In this document: positions 35,088-42,987 of the stretch, in pieces | Layout of the letters: every line of letters begins with the position of its first letter | Position numbering within the stretch: the first letter of the stretch is position 1 | From: Viridibacillus sp050279675 | GTDB lineage: Bacteria; Bacillota; Bacilli; Bacillales_A; Planococcaceae | Reading direction: 5' to 3' | Length of the DNA: 64,000 nucleotides | NCBI RefSeq assembly: GCF_050279675.1 | Contig: NZ_JBNNUK010000005.1 | Location: forward strand, 62,001 to 126,000 | Notes under the pieces: generated by a model | The model's input: the letters and a program-made list of their open reading frames with translations, nothing else | What the model was told of the DNA's origin: nothing | Database searches by the model: none | Translations under genes and position numbers: made by a program

Positions 35088-36135
35088 TTTAGTAGGTATC
35101 ATGACGATCGGATTAGTTGGATGCTCTACAGAAGAAAGTCAATTTTCTCCGGAGCAAGTAATACAAAACACATTAAAGGACTCCAAACCAGTAGGTCCTT
35201 ACTACGGAGAATATGACATGACACTTTCAGATGAAAAAATGCATGTTAAAGAATGGATTGGCGAAGGAAGCAAACGACGCATTGAAATTAGTGATGAAAA
35301 AGGTAAACAACAATCACTTTCAGTAAATGACGGTGAAAACATGACAAGTTATGATCAAGCTCAAAATACAGCTATTGTTATGTCGATAACAGATGAATTA
35401 AAAGATGTTTCTCAATCTTCACCAAAGGAACAAGCAGAACTATTGTTAAAAGCAGTCAAGGATACGCATGATATATCACTTAAAGGAGAAGAGAAAATAT
35501 TAGATCGCAAGACATATCATCTAGTTGCTAAAGGAAAAGGAGAAAAAACGCTTTTCGGTGATATGGAAATTTGGGTAGATAAAGAAAACTGGATGGTGCT
35601 AAAAACCAAGATTTCGACTGTTAGTGGTGATACCCAAATGGAGTATACAAAACTCGACTTCGATGCAAAAATCCCTAATAGCACATTTACACTTGATTTA
35701 CCAAAGGATGTTAAAATACAAGAAATAGATAGTACAATGAAATCAGAACAAATAACATCTGATGAACTTCCTACTGTATTTAAAAAAGCATTCCTCTATT
35801 TTCCGGAAAAAAGTAAATTTAAGATGGCTAAAATTGAAGTAATGGATGTAGTTGATCATAAGGAGTTAAGTATTGAGTATGAAAAGGATGGAGTAGTTTT
35901 CTTCTCGTTATCAGTTTTACCAACACCGAAAGATACGGGAGAAAAAACGGAAACAATTCCAGGAGAGAAACAAGTGAAAGTACGCGGACAAAAAGGTTCT
36001 ATCATGGAAATGAATACTTTCCGAAGCGTTTCTTGGTCAGAAAAGGGTTTTAATTACACAATCATGCCAACGAATCCTGATTTAAAAATGAAAGAAATCT
36101 TGAAAATGGTTGAAGATATGAAGTTAGTAAAATAG
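35056..36135 (+). CDS. LolA-like lipoprotein linked to the two-component system
   Basis: About 359 residues. The N-terminal signal 'VKTLSLVGIMTIGLVGC' with lipobox L-V-G-C indicates a lipid-anchored exported protein. The middle (about 35-215) resembles the LolA/LppX/RseB-like fold ('GPYYGEYDMTLSD', 'HLVAKGKGEKTLFGDMEIWVDKENWMVLKTKISTVSGDTQMEYTKLDFDAKIPNSTFTLDLP'). A second domain (about 230-355) includes 'GQKGSIMEMNTFRSVSWSEKGFNYTIM', as in DUF4367-type tails. It overlaps the kinase gene, implying one operon. A role as envelope sensor or lipid/peptide binder is inference. Confidence 0.85.
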   Translation: MEMKTIVKTLSLVGIMTIGLVGCSTEESQFSPEQVIQNTLKDSKPVGPYYGEYDMTLSDEKMHVKEWIGEGSKRRIEISDEKGKQQSLSVNDGENMTSYDQAQNTAIVMSITDELKDVSQSSPKEQAELLLKAVKDTHDISLKGEEKILDRKTYHLVAKGKGEKTLFGDMEIWVDKENWMVLKTKISTVSGDTQMEYTKLDFDAKIPNSTFTLDLPKDVKIQEIDSTMKSEQITSDELPTVFKKAFLYFPEKSKFKMAKIEVMDVVDHKELSIEYEKDGVVFFSLSVLPTPKDTGEKTETIPGEKQVKVRGQKGSIMEMNTFRSVSWSEKGFNYTIMPTNPDLKMKEILKMVEDMKLVK

Positions 36136-36146
36136 ATAAATCTATT

Positions 36147-36179
36147 AAACCGTTAGCAGCTGAAGTTGCTAACGGTTTT
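36147..36179 (+). terminator. Terminator/attenuator between lipoprotein and HTH genes
   Basis: A 12-bp perfect stem (AAACCGTTAGCA / TGCTAACGGTTT) with only TTTTA after it, immediately followed by the AAAGGAG site of the next gene. It may allow partial read-through. Confidence 0.7.
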
Positions 36180-36194
36180 AAAGGAGTTTTTAAG

Positions 36195-36485
36195 TTGAGT
36201 AATGATTTTATTTGGCTAGGTTGCTGTATTTTACTAGCCGGTTATCTAATAGGTAATGGTTTGAAAAACTTTGGCAATCCAAATGCGAAAAGTTTGTTGG
36301 ATATACTGAATGATGAAGAAGAATTTGAATTAGTCGCTGCAAAGGAATTACATGTATTTTTAAATGTACCAAAAGAAGCGACTAGCAATTTTATATCTGA
36401 ACATCCAGAGGTTCCGTATATTGAAATGAATGGGCATATCTTCTTTCAGAAGAAAAAGATAAGTGAGTGGTTGGAGCGGCAATAA
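36195..36485 (+). CDS. Membrane-anchored helix-turn-helix (excisionase-like) protein
   Basis: A 96-residue protein. The N-terminal hydrophobic helix (residues 5-22) is followed by an acidic linker. An excisionase/MerR-like HTH segment (about 48-95) reads 'VAAKELHVFLNVPKEATSNFISEHPEVPYIEMNGHIFFQKKKISEWLE', the pattern of a helix_turn_helix domain ending in a wing plus the W-L motif. TTG 36195 follows AAAGGAG by 9 bases. A DNA-binding domain tethered to the membrane is unusual. It may be read with the two-component operon through a weak terminator. Confidence 0.75.
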   Translation: MSNDFIWLGCCILLAGYLIGNGLKNFGNPNAKSLLDILNDEEEFELVAAKELHVFLNVPKEATSNFISEHPEVPYIEMNGHIFFQKKKISEWLERQ

Positions 36486-36579
36486 CTTTATTTGTATTGC
36501 AGAGGTTTAACAGATCTTACATGAACAAGAAAATAAAATAGATGATGATTCATTATCTGTATTTTACATATGAGCAGCT

Positions 36580-36603
36580 AAGGGACCAAATTTGGTCCCT
36601 TTT
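36580..36603 (+). terminator. Intrinsic terminator
   Basis: Perfect palindrome AAGGGACCAAATTTGGTCCCTT with a short T-run, 95 bp after the HTH gene. Confidence 0.8.
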
Positions 36604-36661
36604 AATTGGCTAGATGATACATACTTATTGTATTTGGTGTAGGAAAAAATTTACATGAATC

Positions 36662-36670
36662 TGTTATAAT
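36662..36670 (+). promoter_or_regulatory. Extended -10 promoter (TGTTATAAT)
   Basis: TGTTATAAT is an extended -10 element (TGN-TATAAT) with no clear -35. It would start transcription near 36677, well upstream of the RNHCP gene, producing a long leader. Confidence 0.55.
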
Positions 36671-36676
36671 TAAATT

Positions 36677-37011
36677 GAACACTTTGAACATAGTGAGAGT
36701 TGGAGTGGTATTTTGAAAACCATTATTAAAAGCGAGCGTGCTGTTTAGGGGACGATGCCTTAGTCAGTGATTGTAAGAAAACACCTACTAGTGGAGGGTG
36801 GCATTGACTGTCCTACAGTGGTTGATACAAATTCATAAAGTCAATCGAGGTCCGGATCATGAGATGAAAAAAGCTCAAGTGAAGTAGGAACTAGAAGTAA
36901 TCGCTTCGTAAATCGAGGCGGTGAATGGGTCCATTTCTTACAAAAGCCTGAAGCTACGATTAGTAGTAAAAACGAACGGAACCCTTTCTCCATAGATGAA
37001 AATAACATCTT
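36677..37011 (+). ncRNA. Candidate structured leader/ncRNA before RNHCP gene
   Basis: About 335 nt with no long frame, but with base composition richer in G than neighbouring spacers and multiple possible helices: ATGCC/GGCAT (36755-36759 / 36800-36804), ATTGACT/AGTCAAT (36803-36809 / 36839-36845), AGGC/GCCT (36916-36919 / 36946-36949), AATGG/CCATT (36924-36928 / 36931-36935) and AGATG/CATCT just before the ribosome binding site. It follows an extended -10 promoter. I do not recognise it as a T-box, tmRNA, RNase P RNA, SRP RNA or common riboswitch. Identity is unknown. Confidence 0.45.
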
Positions 37012-37024
37012 GGAGGAATGGCAC

Positions 37025-37336
37025 GTGAGCAGAAAAACAGAAAATACAGCATTTCAATGTGAGCAATGTGGCGCGCAAATTGAACCATTAACAAACGGGA
37101 GCTTTCGAAATCATTGTCCGTACTGTCTATATTCTAAGCATATGGATGAAAAACCAGGTGATCGAGCAAGTGTATGTAGGGGGTTAATGGTCCCTATCGG
37201 TATGGAATACTCAAGTAAAAAAGGGTATCAACTGATTCATGAATGTGTAAAATGTGGCAAGGTCGGTAAAAATAAAGTAGCAATAAATACGACTCAAGAA
37301 GATCAGCTTATTTCTTTTATGAAGTCGGTGGTTTAA
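37025..37336 (+). CDS. RNHCP zinc-ribbon protein
   Basis: A 103-residue protein with the diagnostic 'R-N-H-C-P-Y-C-L-Y-S-K-H-M-D' motif (residues about 27-41). An N-terminal 'CEQCGAQI' and a C-terminal 'HECVKCGKVGKNKV' supply further Cys pairs, so one or two zinc sites are likely. The RNHCP family is small, probably nucleic-acid or ribosome associated, with no proven function. GTG 37025 is chosen because GGAGG lies 8 bases upstream; TTG 37010 would overlap that site. It is transcribed behind the candidate structured leader. Confidence 0.85.
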   Translation: MSRKTENTAFQCEQCGAQIEPLTNGSFRNHCPYCLYSKHMDEKPGDRASVCRGLMVPIGMEYSSKKGYQLIHECVKCGKVGKNKVAINTTQEDQLISFMKSVV

Positions 37337-37389
37337 AAAATTTACTATGTTCAAAGTTATTTTATCAGTATAAAGAATACTGAGCAGTT

Positions 37390-37420
37390 AAAAGGATATT
37401 CCGAATGGGATATCCTTTTA
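37390..37420 (+). terminator. Terminator of RNHCP gene
   Basis: Stem AAAAGGATAT / ATATCCTTTT with T-rich tail. Confidence 0.8.
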
Positions 37421-37446
37421 TTTATTTGTTAAGAAGGTTGATAAAA

Positions 37447-37647
37447 ATGATAAACGAAAATGAAATTATCGTAGCTGTTAAAGGTATTATTTTAAATGAA
37501 GGAAAATTATTGATTGTCCAACGAGACCATAATGATGAAATCGGTGGGGGAGAAGTAGAGTTCGGCGAAGATTTAGAAGCAGCATTAGTAAAAGAAATCA
37601 AAGAGGAAGTAGATATAAGTTTACCACAGCGGTTTCCAATTATTTGA
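37447..37647 (+). pseudogene. Truncated Nudix hydrolase
   Basis: A 66-residue frame that starts like a normal Nudix protein ('EIIVAVKGIILNEGKLLIVQRD') and contains the Nudix box 'GGGEVEFGEDLEAALVKEIKEEVDI' (G-x5-E-x7-x-E-x-x-E-E-x). It stops after about half the usual 130-150 residues. The last codons overlap the end of an oppositely oriented MarR remnant, so the 3' half was replaced at a deletion junction near 37625-37650. It is probably inactive, although the catalytic box is intact. Confidence 0.75.
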
Positions 37648-37954
37648 AAAAATAATTGAAATCTTCAACCAGATTTTTCCCTTTAGGCAGTACATGAATG
37701 ATCCGTCTTCGTTCATCCTTCATATCTACTTTACTTTCGATAAAACCCTTTTTCTCTAAATTGTGTACAATGCTACTAATGGTTGATCCTTTTCGTTGGA
37801 AAGCACGTTCCATATCCTTTTGTAAGATACCCTCATCTTCATGCTGGAATAGATAACCGATGAAACGAGCCTGCTCTATCGTTAAATTAAAAGTTTCTAG
37901 TTTTTTATCCCAAATTGTAATGAATTGATGTTGAAATGTTACGTTTTTAATAAT
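37640..37954 (-). pseudogene. MarR-family regulator remnant
   Basis: The minus-strand frame encodes about 103 residues of a MarR winged helix: 'FQHQFITIWDKKLETFNLTI', 'EQARFIGYLFQHEDEGILQK', 'KGSTISSIVHNLEKKGFIES', 'KVDMKDERRRIIHVLPKGKN'. It ends early (family length about 140), missing the C-terminal dimerisation helix, just where the Nudix fragment from the other side ends. There is no ATG, GTG or TTG at the front. GGAG (37964-37961) is followed by two ATT codons at 37954 and 37951. Probably a pseudogene. Confidence 0.7.
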
Positions 37955-37964
37955 TAATCACTCC

Positions 37965-38295
37965 AATTAATTAGAATTCTGTGACTTTCCAGTTTGTTTA
38001 GTTACAACTGAGAAGTCACCTATTTTTTATTGAGAATTCGGTAATTGGGTAATAAGGTTATCAAAAAATGGAGCTTATTGATTTTACATTTAAATATTTT
38101 AATTAGCTCCTTTTTCTGCAGGTTATTTAAACCACTTTGAAGAAATATTAAGTAAGAAAAAACTCTATCAATAAGTGAATTTCTATACAGTTAAAAATTT
38201 TCTTTAAAACAAGTAGTGAATATACTAAATGCTACATAGAATATATTAAGGATAAACTTAATGTGAGATTATGAACTGGTGGGGGATGATAGAAA
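37965..38295. other. Gene-free stretch upstream of SUKH gene
   Basis: About 330 AT-rich bases. I see an AATTAGAATTCTG segment near 37969 and an AGAATTCGGTAATT segment near 38031, a loose repeat, but no open frame and no recognised RNA. The ribosome binding site GGGGGATG of the SUKH gene closes the region. Confidence 0.5.
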
Positions 38296-38760
38296 ATGAG
38301 ATTATCATCGTATGAAGCTGCTAAAGAGTTAATATTAACCGAAGAAAAAATAGCTAGTTTTGTAGGACCTCAGCCGAGCAATTTACTTGAGAAAATAGAG
38401 AAGGTCTTGGGATTACAAATAATAGGTTCATATAGAAGTTTCTTGGAAACGTTTGGTGCGGGAATCTTTGCAGGTGTTAAAATTTTGGGTATTTCTAGTG
38501 ATGATTTCGAGATTCCTTCAATGTTAAATGGTATTAATTATACATTAACATTGAGAAAAGAAGTTGGCTTGCCTAGTAATCTCTTAGTTATTTATAATCC
38601 GGGAAATGGTGAACTATTCTGTTTAGATTTCAATCAAATAAAGGCAGGGGAACCAGAGATTGTTTCTTATATGCCAGCTTTAAGCATGGGTCTAGAATAC
38701 GATGCGATTGCAGATAATTTTGGTGAGTTTTTATATGAAATAGTCTGTGATGAGTTGTAA
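38296..38760 (+). CDS. SMI1/KNR4 (SUKH) family protein, orphan immunity type
   Basis: A 154-residue protein of the SUKH superfamily. The N-terminal helix region reads 'LEKIEKVLGLQIIGSYRSFLETFGAGIFAGVKILG', the core is 'NLLVIYNPGNGELFCLDFNQIKAGEPEIVSY' and the tail 'IADNFGEFLYEIV'. SUKH proteins commonly act as immunity partners of secreted polymorphic toxins. No toxin or secretion gene is beside it, so it is either an orphan immunity gene or has another role. It is a single gene with its own terminator. Confidence 0.85.
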   Translation: MRLSSYEAAKELILTEEKIASFVGPQPSNLLEKIEKVLGLQIIGSYRSFLETFGAGIFAGVKILGISSDDFEIPSMLNGINYTLTLRKEVGLPSNLLVIYNPGNGELFCLDFNQIKAGEPEIVSYMPALSMGLEYDAIADNFGEFLYEIVCDEL

Positions 38761-38864
38761 AATAAGAAATAATCGATTATTTAATACTCTCTATTAATGA
38801 GCAAATAAGTATACCATAACGCATTATTTAAGAATTAATTATAGATAAAATTAAAATTTACGGA

Positions 38865-38902
38865 AAAAGAGGAACTGTCTAATCAAACAGTTCCTCTTTT
38901 TT
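38865..38902. terminator. Bidirectional terminator
   Basis: A 14-bp stem (AAAAGAGGAACTGT / ACAGTTCCTCTTTT) between the convergent SUKH and DUF2332 genes. Confidence 0.85.
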
Positions 38903-38907
38903 GGTAT

Positions 38908-39930
38908 TTAGCCCCAGACAAACCAACGTGCATGACCATCAGGACGTTCAAATATATGTTCATCACAGATTTTTTTATAAAAATAATCACGGTGCAAATC
39001 TGCATCAAATAGATTGTTGTAAATATGATAAATCTCTCTTTCAGTACTAATTGTCTGCAAATTTTTCACCAATTGCTCTTTTTGAACGAAAGGTATTTGA
39101 TTAGCAACATGGGTGTGGAACACGCATATAATAGAATCTTTATTTACTTGTTTTACAATGTCTTCTAATAATTCCACGGCATTACCGTCTATTAGTTCAA
39201 TTTCTAAATTTTGAATAACATTTGTCGCTGCATTAAATATTTTACGGCGATCTGTATGTTCCGGCCAAATTAGAGCGTTTAACCATGCCACATCGTCTGT
39301 ATTTTTCACGTTATTTGTGTGTAAATCGATGCCAACTCTTTTACTAATAATTGGAGGTGTTTTAATGGACTCTGGTAATGCTTTTCCCTTATTAGTAGAT
39401 TCTATAAGTACGCTAGAATCGATTTTTCCGATAAGGTTACCTTCATTATATTGATAAGCATATTGGTCTAATCCAAGTTGAAGTCCTGCACTTGTACCTA
39501 TTTCAATCAGTGTTAACGGTTTGTTGTGCTTAGCAAAAATTTCGGTGAAAATGGGATAAAGGTAAGCACATCGTCTGACTTCGTTGGTTTGTACCAGTTT
39601 TGTTTGAAACAATAATATTAACGAATCCCAATGTTCTAGGCAAAATGCTTTGAAATGTGGAAAAGCCTCTTCTGGATTTTTTGCGTTTGATACAAAGCTT
39701 GGATAATAAGTGCGTAACTCTAATGAATTTGAATTATTTAGTAAATATTGTACACTAGCAAAAAGTAAATTTGGCTTCGGTTGATCTTGTGGGATATGAC
39801 TAGACAACTCTAATATAGCGTCATCTTTAGCAATTTCATAAGATAAACATTCATATAAACGACTAGACCCAGCACATTCTTTTTCAGCAAATATAGTAAA
39901 ATTACGACTGATTTTTTCTGAAACGATCAT
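38908..39930 (-). CDS. DUF2332 family protein
   Basis: About 340 residues matching the DUF2332 family: 'GSSRLYECLSYEIAKDD', 'QPKPNLLFASVQYLL', 'EVRRCAYLYPIFTEIFAKHNKPLTLIEIGTSAGLQLGLDQYAYQYN' and 'RVGIDLHTNNVKNTDDVAWLNALIWPEHTDRRKIFNAA'. The segment 'LIEIGTSAGLQL' resembles the S-adenosylmethionine-binding motif I of Rossmann methyltransferases, so a methyltransferase-like fold is plausible. Start at ATG 39930; a TTG at 39945 is in frame. Monocistronic. The substrate is unknown. Confidence 0.88.
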   Translation of the reverse strand: MIVSEKISRNFTIFAEKECAGSSRLYECLSYEIAKDDAILELSSHIPQDQPKPNLLFASVQYLLNNSNSLELRTYYPSFVSNAKNPEEAFPHFKAFCLEHWDSLILLFQTKLVQTNEVRRCAYLYPIFTEIFAKHNKPLTLIEIGTSAGLQLGLDQYAYQYNEGNLIGKIDSSVLIESTNKGKALPESIKTPPIISKRVGIDLHTNNVKNTDDVAWLNALIWPEHTDRRKIFNAATNVIQNLEIELIDGNAVELLEDIVKQVNKDSIICVFHTHVANQIPFVQKEQLVKNLQTISTEREIYHIYNNLFDADLHRDYFYKKICDEHIFERPDGHARWFVWG

Positions 39931-40053
39931 ATTTTCACCGTCCAATCTTAATAGTCAATAGCTTATTCTGTTATAATAAATATACATAATATTCATATTT
40001 TAGTAAATTAAATCATATGAAAGAATTTTGTATATATGAAAAGGGTGAAAAAT

Positions 40054-40851
40054 ATGAGAAAAATTTCAGACATTGTTATGCAAAGTGAAAATAATACGTT
40101 AATTTCTCGATTAAATACGTTTAAGTCCAAAAATAATAATGAATTGGGTTCTCAAATGAAACAGTTTGGCTCGACTATTGCATTTCAAGTACCACGTATA
40201 TCTGGAACAGCATTTAATACTGTAAGAAATATAAATGAGGAAGATTATATCTACTTAACTGAAATGGTAGCTTGGTATAAACAACAAAATATGGACTTTC
40301 AAATTGAGGTAGCACCGCAAAATGCGAGTAAAGAGTTGTTTCATGAGTTACGTAAACATGAATTTATTCAAACTGGTTTTCATGCATCTTTCATTGGAGA
40401 TGTTAGGGAAATAGCAAATAGTTCATGTCAAATAAATTGCGAAATTCAGTTGTTACAGAAAGAGGACTTTAATGATTTTGCAAATGTCTATGTAAAAGGT
40501 TATGGATTACCTGAATTCATCGCAGATGGCGTTAAACAAAATAATGAGATTTTGTATGAGATTCAAGGCTGGCAATTCTTTAAAGCAGTCAAAGATGACA
40601 AAATGGTTGGAATTGCAGTGCTATATATACAGGATTATATAGCTACATTAGCTGCAGCAACATCACTGCCAGAATATCGTGGTCAAGGAATCCAAAAAGG
40701 GCTCATTAAAGCAAGGGCGCAGTACGCCTTGAAGCAAGGGGCCGTATATATGACAAGTGAAGCAAAGTTCGAAAGTACCAGTCATGCTAATATGGTGAAA
40801 AGTAAGATGGATTTAGTGTACACAAAGGCGATTTACAATAAGTACAACTAG
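40054..40851 (+). CDS. GNAT acetyltransferase
   Basis: About 265 residues. The C-terminal GNAT domain (about 125-262) contains 'VGIAVLYIQDYIATLAAATSLPEYRGQGIQKGLIKARAQYALKQGA', with acetyl-CoA loop R-G-Q-G-I. The N-terminal 120 residues are a helper domain of the type found in large stand-alone GNATs ('QFGSTIAFQVPRISGTAFNTVRNI'). Start ATG 40054 follows AAAAGGGTG; ATG 40036 overlaps it. Followed 23 bp later by a small membrane protein gene. Acceptor unknown. Confidence 0.85.
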   Translation: MRKISDIVMQSENNTLISRLNTFKSKNNNELGSQMKQFGSTIAFQVPRISGTAFNTVRNINEEDYIYLTEMVAWYKQQNMDFQIEVAPQNASKELFHELRKHEFIQTGFHASFIGDVREIANSSCQINCEIQLLQKEDFNDFANVYVKGYGLPEFIADGVKQNNEILYEIQGWQFFKAVKDDKMVGIAVLYIQDYIATLAAATSLPEYRGQGIQKGLIKARAQYALKQGAVYMTSEAKFESTSHANMVKSKMDLVYTKAIYNKYN

Positions 40852-40874
40852 CATTGTTACAGGTGGGTGATCGT

Positions 40875-41090
40875 TTGAAAAAGTACTTCTTAATGGTTGT
40901 TTCAATAACCGTATTCCTGACAATAGTATGGCAATTTTGGTATATCTATCAGCCTCGAACTGGACCGCTTGGAGAAAAACTAATACCTGAGTTGAGTAGT
41001 CCGGTCTTTTGGTCTGGAATCTTCTGTAGCTTTTTAGTGTCTGCTTATGCATTTTCACATGCTATCAATTTATTTAAACGTGGTAAGTAG
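40875..41090 (+). CDS. Small two-helix membrane protein
   Basis: About 71 residues with hydrophobic helices near 4-24 and 43-64 separated by 'YQPRTGPLGEKLIPELSSPV'. TTG 40875 is chosen because AGGTGGGTGAT sits 5-8 bases upstream; TTG 40854 lacks one. It resembles a YwdI/YfzA-like short membrane protein but I cannot place it. It lies between a GNAT and a HAD gene on the same strand and may belong to that run. Confidence 0.65.
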   Translation: MKKYFLMVVSITVFLTIVWQFWYIYQPRTGPLGEKLIPELSSPVFWSGIFCSFLVSAYAFSHAINLFKRGK

Positions 41091-41143
41091 AAGGGGGAGT
41101 ATAGGATAACCTTTTTATCAACTACATCTTCTAGGAGGCATAT

Positions 41144-41806
41144 ATGAAAGCTATACTTTTTGACCTAGATGAGACGATTCTAAATCGAGATGCATCATTG
41201 CTTGCGTTTTTGGACGACCAATATGAAAGGTTCCACGCAGTATGGGGGCATATTGAAAAGGGTCAATTGATTCAGAAAATTGTAGAGCTAGATGCTCGGG
41301 GATATGTTTGGAAAGATGAAGTATATACTCGGCTAATTGAAGAATATCAGTTAGATACATTTGTTGAAGAATTATTAAACGATTATACGGAACGGTTCCG
41401 GTATTTTGTAATTGGCTTTCCAAAATATAAAGAAGTATTAGTTGAATTAAAGAGACAAGGGTATTTGCTAGGAATAATCACGAATGGGAAAGTAGGCTTT
41501 CAACGAGCGAATATTAGAGTTCTCGGAATTGAATATCTATTTGATGTCATTGTTGTTTCTGAAGAAGTGGGAATGAAAAAGCCAGATAAGAACATTTTCG
41601 AATATGCATTAGCTAAATTAAATGTGTCTCCGAATGATGCAGTTTTTATTGGTGATAACCCAACAAACGATGTAGAAGCAGCCATTGATGTGGGAATGAT
41701 AGGAATTTGGAAGAGAGATCGATTGATAGAGTCGTATAAATCCGAGCATATTATTGATAAACTAGAGGAAGTTTTCGATTTGCTTAAGCAGTTAGAAAAG
41801 AATTGA
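41144..41806 (+). CDS. HAD-superfamily hydrolase (subfamily IA)
   Basis: A 220-residue HAD phosphatase. Motif I is 'ILFDLDETILNRD' (nucleophile Asp 8 and Asp 10), motif II 'GIITNGK', motif III Lys in 'GMKKPDKNIFEYAL' and motif IV 'VFIGDNPTNDVEAAIDVGM'. The helical C1 cap lies at about residues 18-85. This is the YjjG/phosphoglycolate-phosphatase-like group; the physiological substrate is not predictable. AGGAGG precedes ATG 41144. Confidence 0.92.
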   Translation: MKAILFDLDETILNRDASLLAFLDDQYERFHAVWGHIEKGQLIQKIVELDARGYVWKDEVYTRLIEEYQLDTFVEELLNDYTERFRYFVIGFPKYKEVLVELKRQGYLLGIITNGKVGFQRANIRVLGIEYLFDVIVVSEEVGMKKPDKNIFEYALAKLNVSPNDAVFIGDNPTNDVEAAIDVGMIGIWKRDRLIESYKSEHIIDKLEEVFDLLKQLEKN

Positions 41807-41845
41807 ATTAATGCACTTATTTATTGCAAGGAAGTGGGTAAGGAA

Positions 41846-42376
41846 ATGATTATTTATTTTATTATTGGAGCAGAAATTGCTTTTTGGCTATTAATCGTAG
41901 CTGGTTTAGTTTTACGCTACATTTTGAAATTAGAGCGTATAAGCATTTGGGTATTAGCTGCAACACCCTTAATCGATCTCGTACTGATAGTACTGACGGC
42001 GTTAGATTTAAAAAATGGAGCAACCGCAAATACTTTTCACGGACTATCAGCTATTTATATAGGTGTATCCATTGCCTATGGAAAGCAAATGATCGAGTGG
42101 GCAGATCAACAATTTAAAAGGTATATATTAAAAACTGGCGAACGACCTAAAAAATTATATGGGAAAGAAAAAGGAAAGCATGAAGCGAAAGGGTTTGTAA
42201 AACATATTATTGCCTATGTCATAGGGTCTTTAATTTTATGGGGTATGCTGCTAATACTAGGAAAAGACGAGCAGACAATAGCACTTTATCAAGTTTGGAA
42301 AATATGGTCGGTTGTCTTAGTAATAGACGGTCTGATTAGCATCTCTTACGTGTTCTTACCAACAAAGAAAAAATAA
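41846..42376 (+). CDS. YmcC-like membrane protein
   Basis: About 176 residues with five to six hydrophobic segments. 'IIGAEIAFWLLIVAGLVLRYILK', 'AATPLIDLVLIVLTALDLKNGATANTFHGLSAIYIGVSIAYGKQMIEWADQQFKRYI' and the closing helices match the B. subtilis YmcC-like integral membrane family. Function unknown. The start is ambiguous between GTG 41834 and ATG 41846; both have AAGGA sequences close by. Same strand as the HAD and Nudix genes with gaps of 30-45 bp. Confidence 0.8.
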   Translation: MIIYFIIGAEIAFWLLIVAGLVLRYILKLERISIWVLAATPLIDLVLIVLTALDLKNGATANTFHGLSAIYIGVSIAYGKQMIEWADQQFKRYILKTGERPKKLYGKEKGKHEAKGFVKHIIAYVIGSLILWGMLLILGKDEQTIALYQVWKIWSVVLVIDGLISISYVFLPTKKK

Positions 42377-42420
42377 ACTTTAATTATCTAAGCTATATTA
42401 AATGAGAGGAAGTGGATTGT

Positions 42421-42885
42421 GTGAGCTATGTAAGCGAAATAAGAAAACTAGTTGGAAATCATCCATTAATCTTACCAGGGTCTGTTGTACTTATAGTGAA
42501 TGAAAATAATGAGCTATTATTGCAACACAGATCGGACGGTGTCTGGGAATTGCCCGGTGGTTTAATGGAGCAGGGTGAGAGTTTAGAAGAAACAGCGAAA
42601 AGAGAAGTGTTAGAGGAGACAGGATTTATTATTGATGATTTACAATTGTTGGGTGTGTTTTCTGGTGAAAGTTATGATAGCAAAGTAGTAAATAGTGATG
42701 AAGTATATTCAGTAACCGCAGTTTATATAACGAGAAATATTACAGGTAAAATGAACAAAGGCCAAGAAGAAACTGGCGATTTAAAATATTTTAATATTAA
42801 CCAAATACCAGATTCTTTAACTGAAGAGTATAGAGGATATATTATGCCTTTCAAGGAATCTATCTTAGGATTAAATGAAGTTTAA
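42421..42885 (+). CDS. Nudix hydrolase
   Basis: About 154 residues with an intact Nudix box 'GGLMEQGESLEETAKREVLEETGF' (G-x5-E-x7-R-E-x-x-E-E-x-G) at about residues 46-69, preceded by 'PGSVVLIVNENNELLLQHRSDGVWELPGG'. It hydrolyses a nucleoside-diphosphate-linked compound with a divalent metal. The length is normal. GTG 42421 follows GAGGAAG; an upstream GTG at 42412 overlaps it. A short GNAT fragment follows within 12 bp. Confidence 0.9.
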   Translation: MSYVSEIRKLVGNHPLILPGSVVLIVNENNELLLQHRSDGVWELPGGLMEQGESLEETAKREVLEETGFIIDDLQLLGVFSGESYDSKVVNSDEVYSVTAVYITRNITGKMNKGQEETGDLKYFNINQIPDSLTEEYRGYIMPFKESILGLNEV

Positions 42886-42896
42886 GGGTGGCTGTA

Positions 42897-42980
42897 GTGG
42901 CTTTTATTCGATATGCAGATGAAAAGGATTTAGCTGATATAACTGAGTTCGATTATTTAATAATAAGGAGAAAAGAGTGA
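42897..42980 (+). pseudogene. 5' fragment of a GNAT gene
   Basis: GTG 42897, preceded by AAGGGTGG, begins 'MAFIRYADEKDLADITEFD', the typical first strand and helix of a GNAT protein. The frame ends after 27 codons, and the last part already forms the ribosome binding site region of the next gene. The remaining 120 or more residues are absent. It is likely the leftover of a deletion. Confidence 0.6.
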
Positions 42981-42987
42981 TCTCACT

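Noticed and set aside
36677..37011. T-box, group II intron, tmRNA or RNase P RNA identity for the RNA candidate
   Set aside because: No GGTACCGCG T-box, no domain V-like hairpin, no tmRNA tag region and no RNase P conserved blocks were found, so it is left as unidentified.
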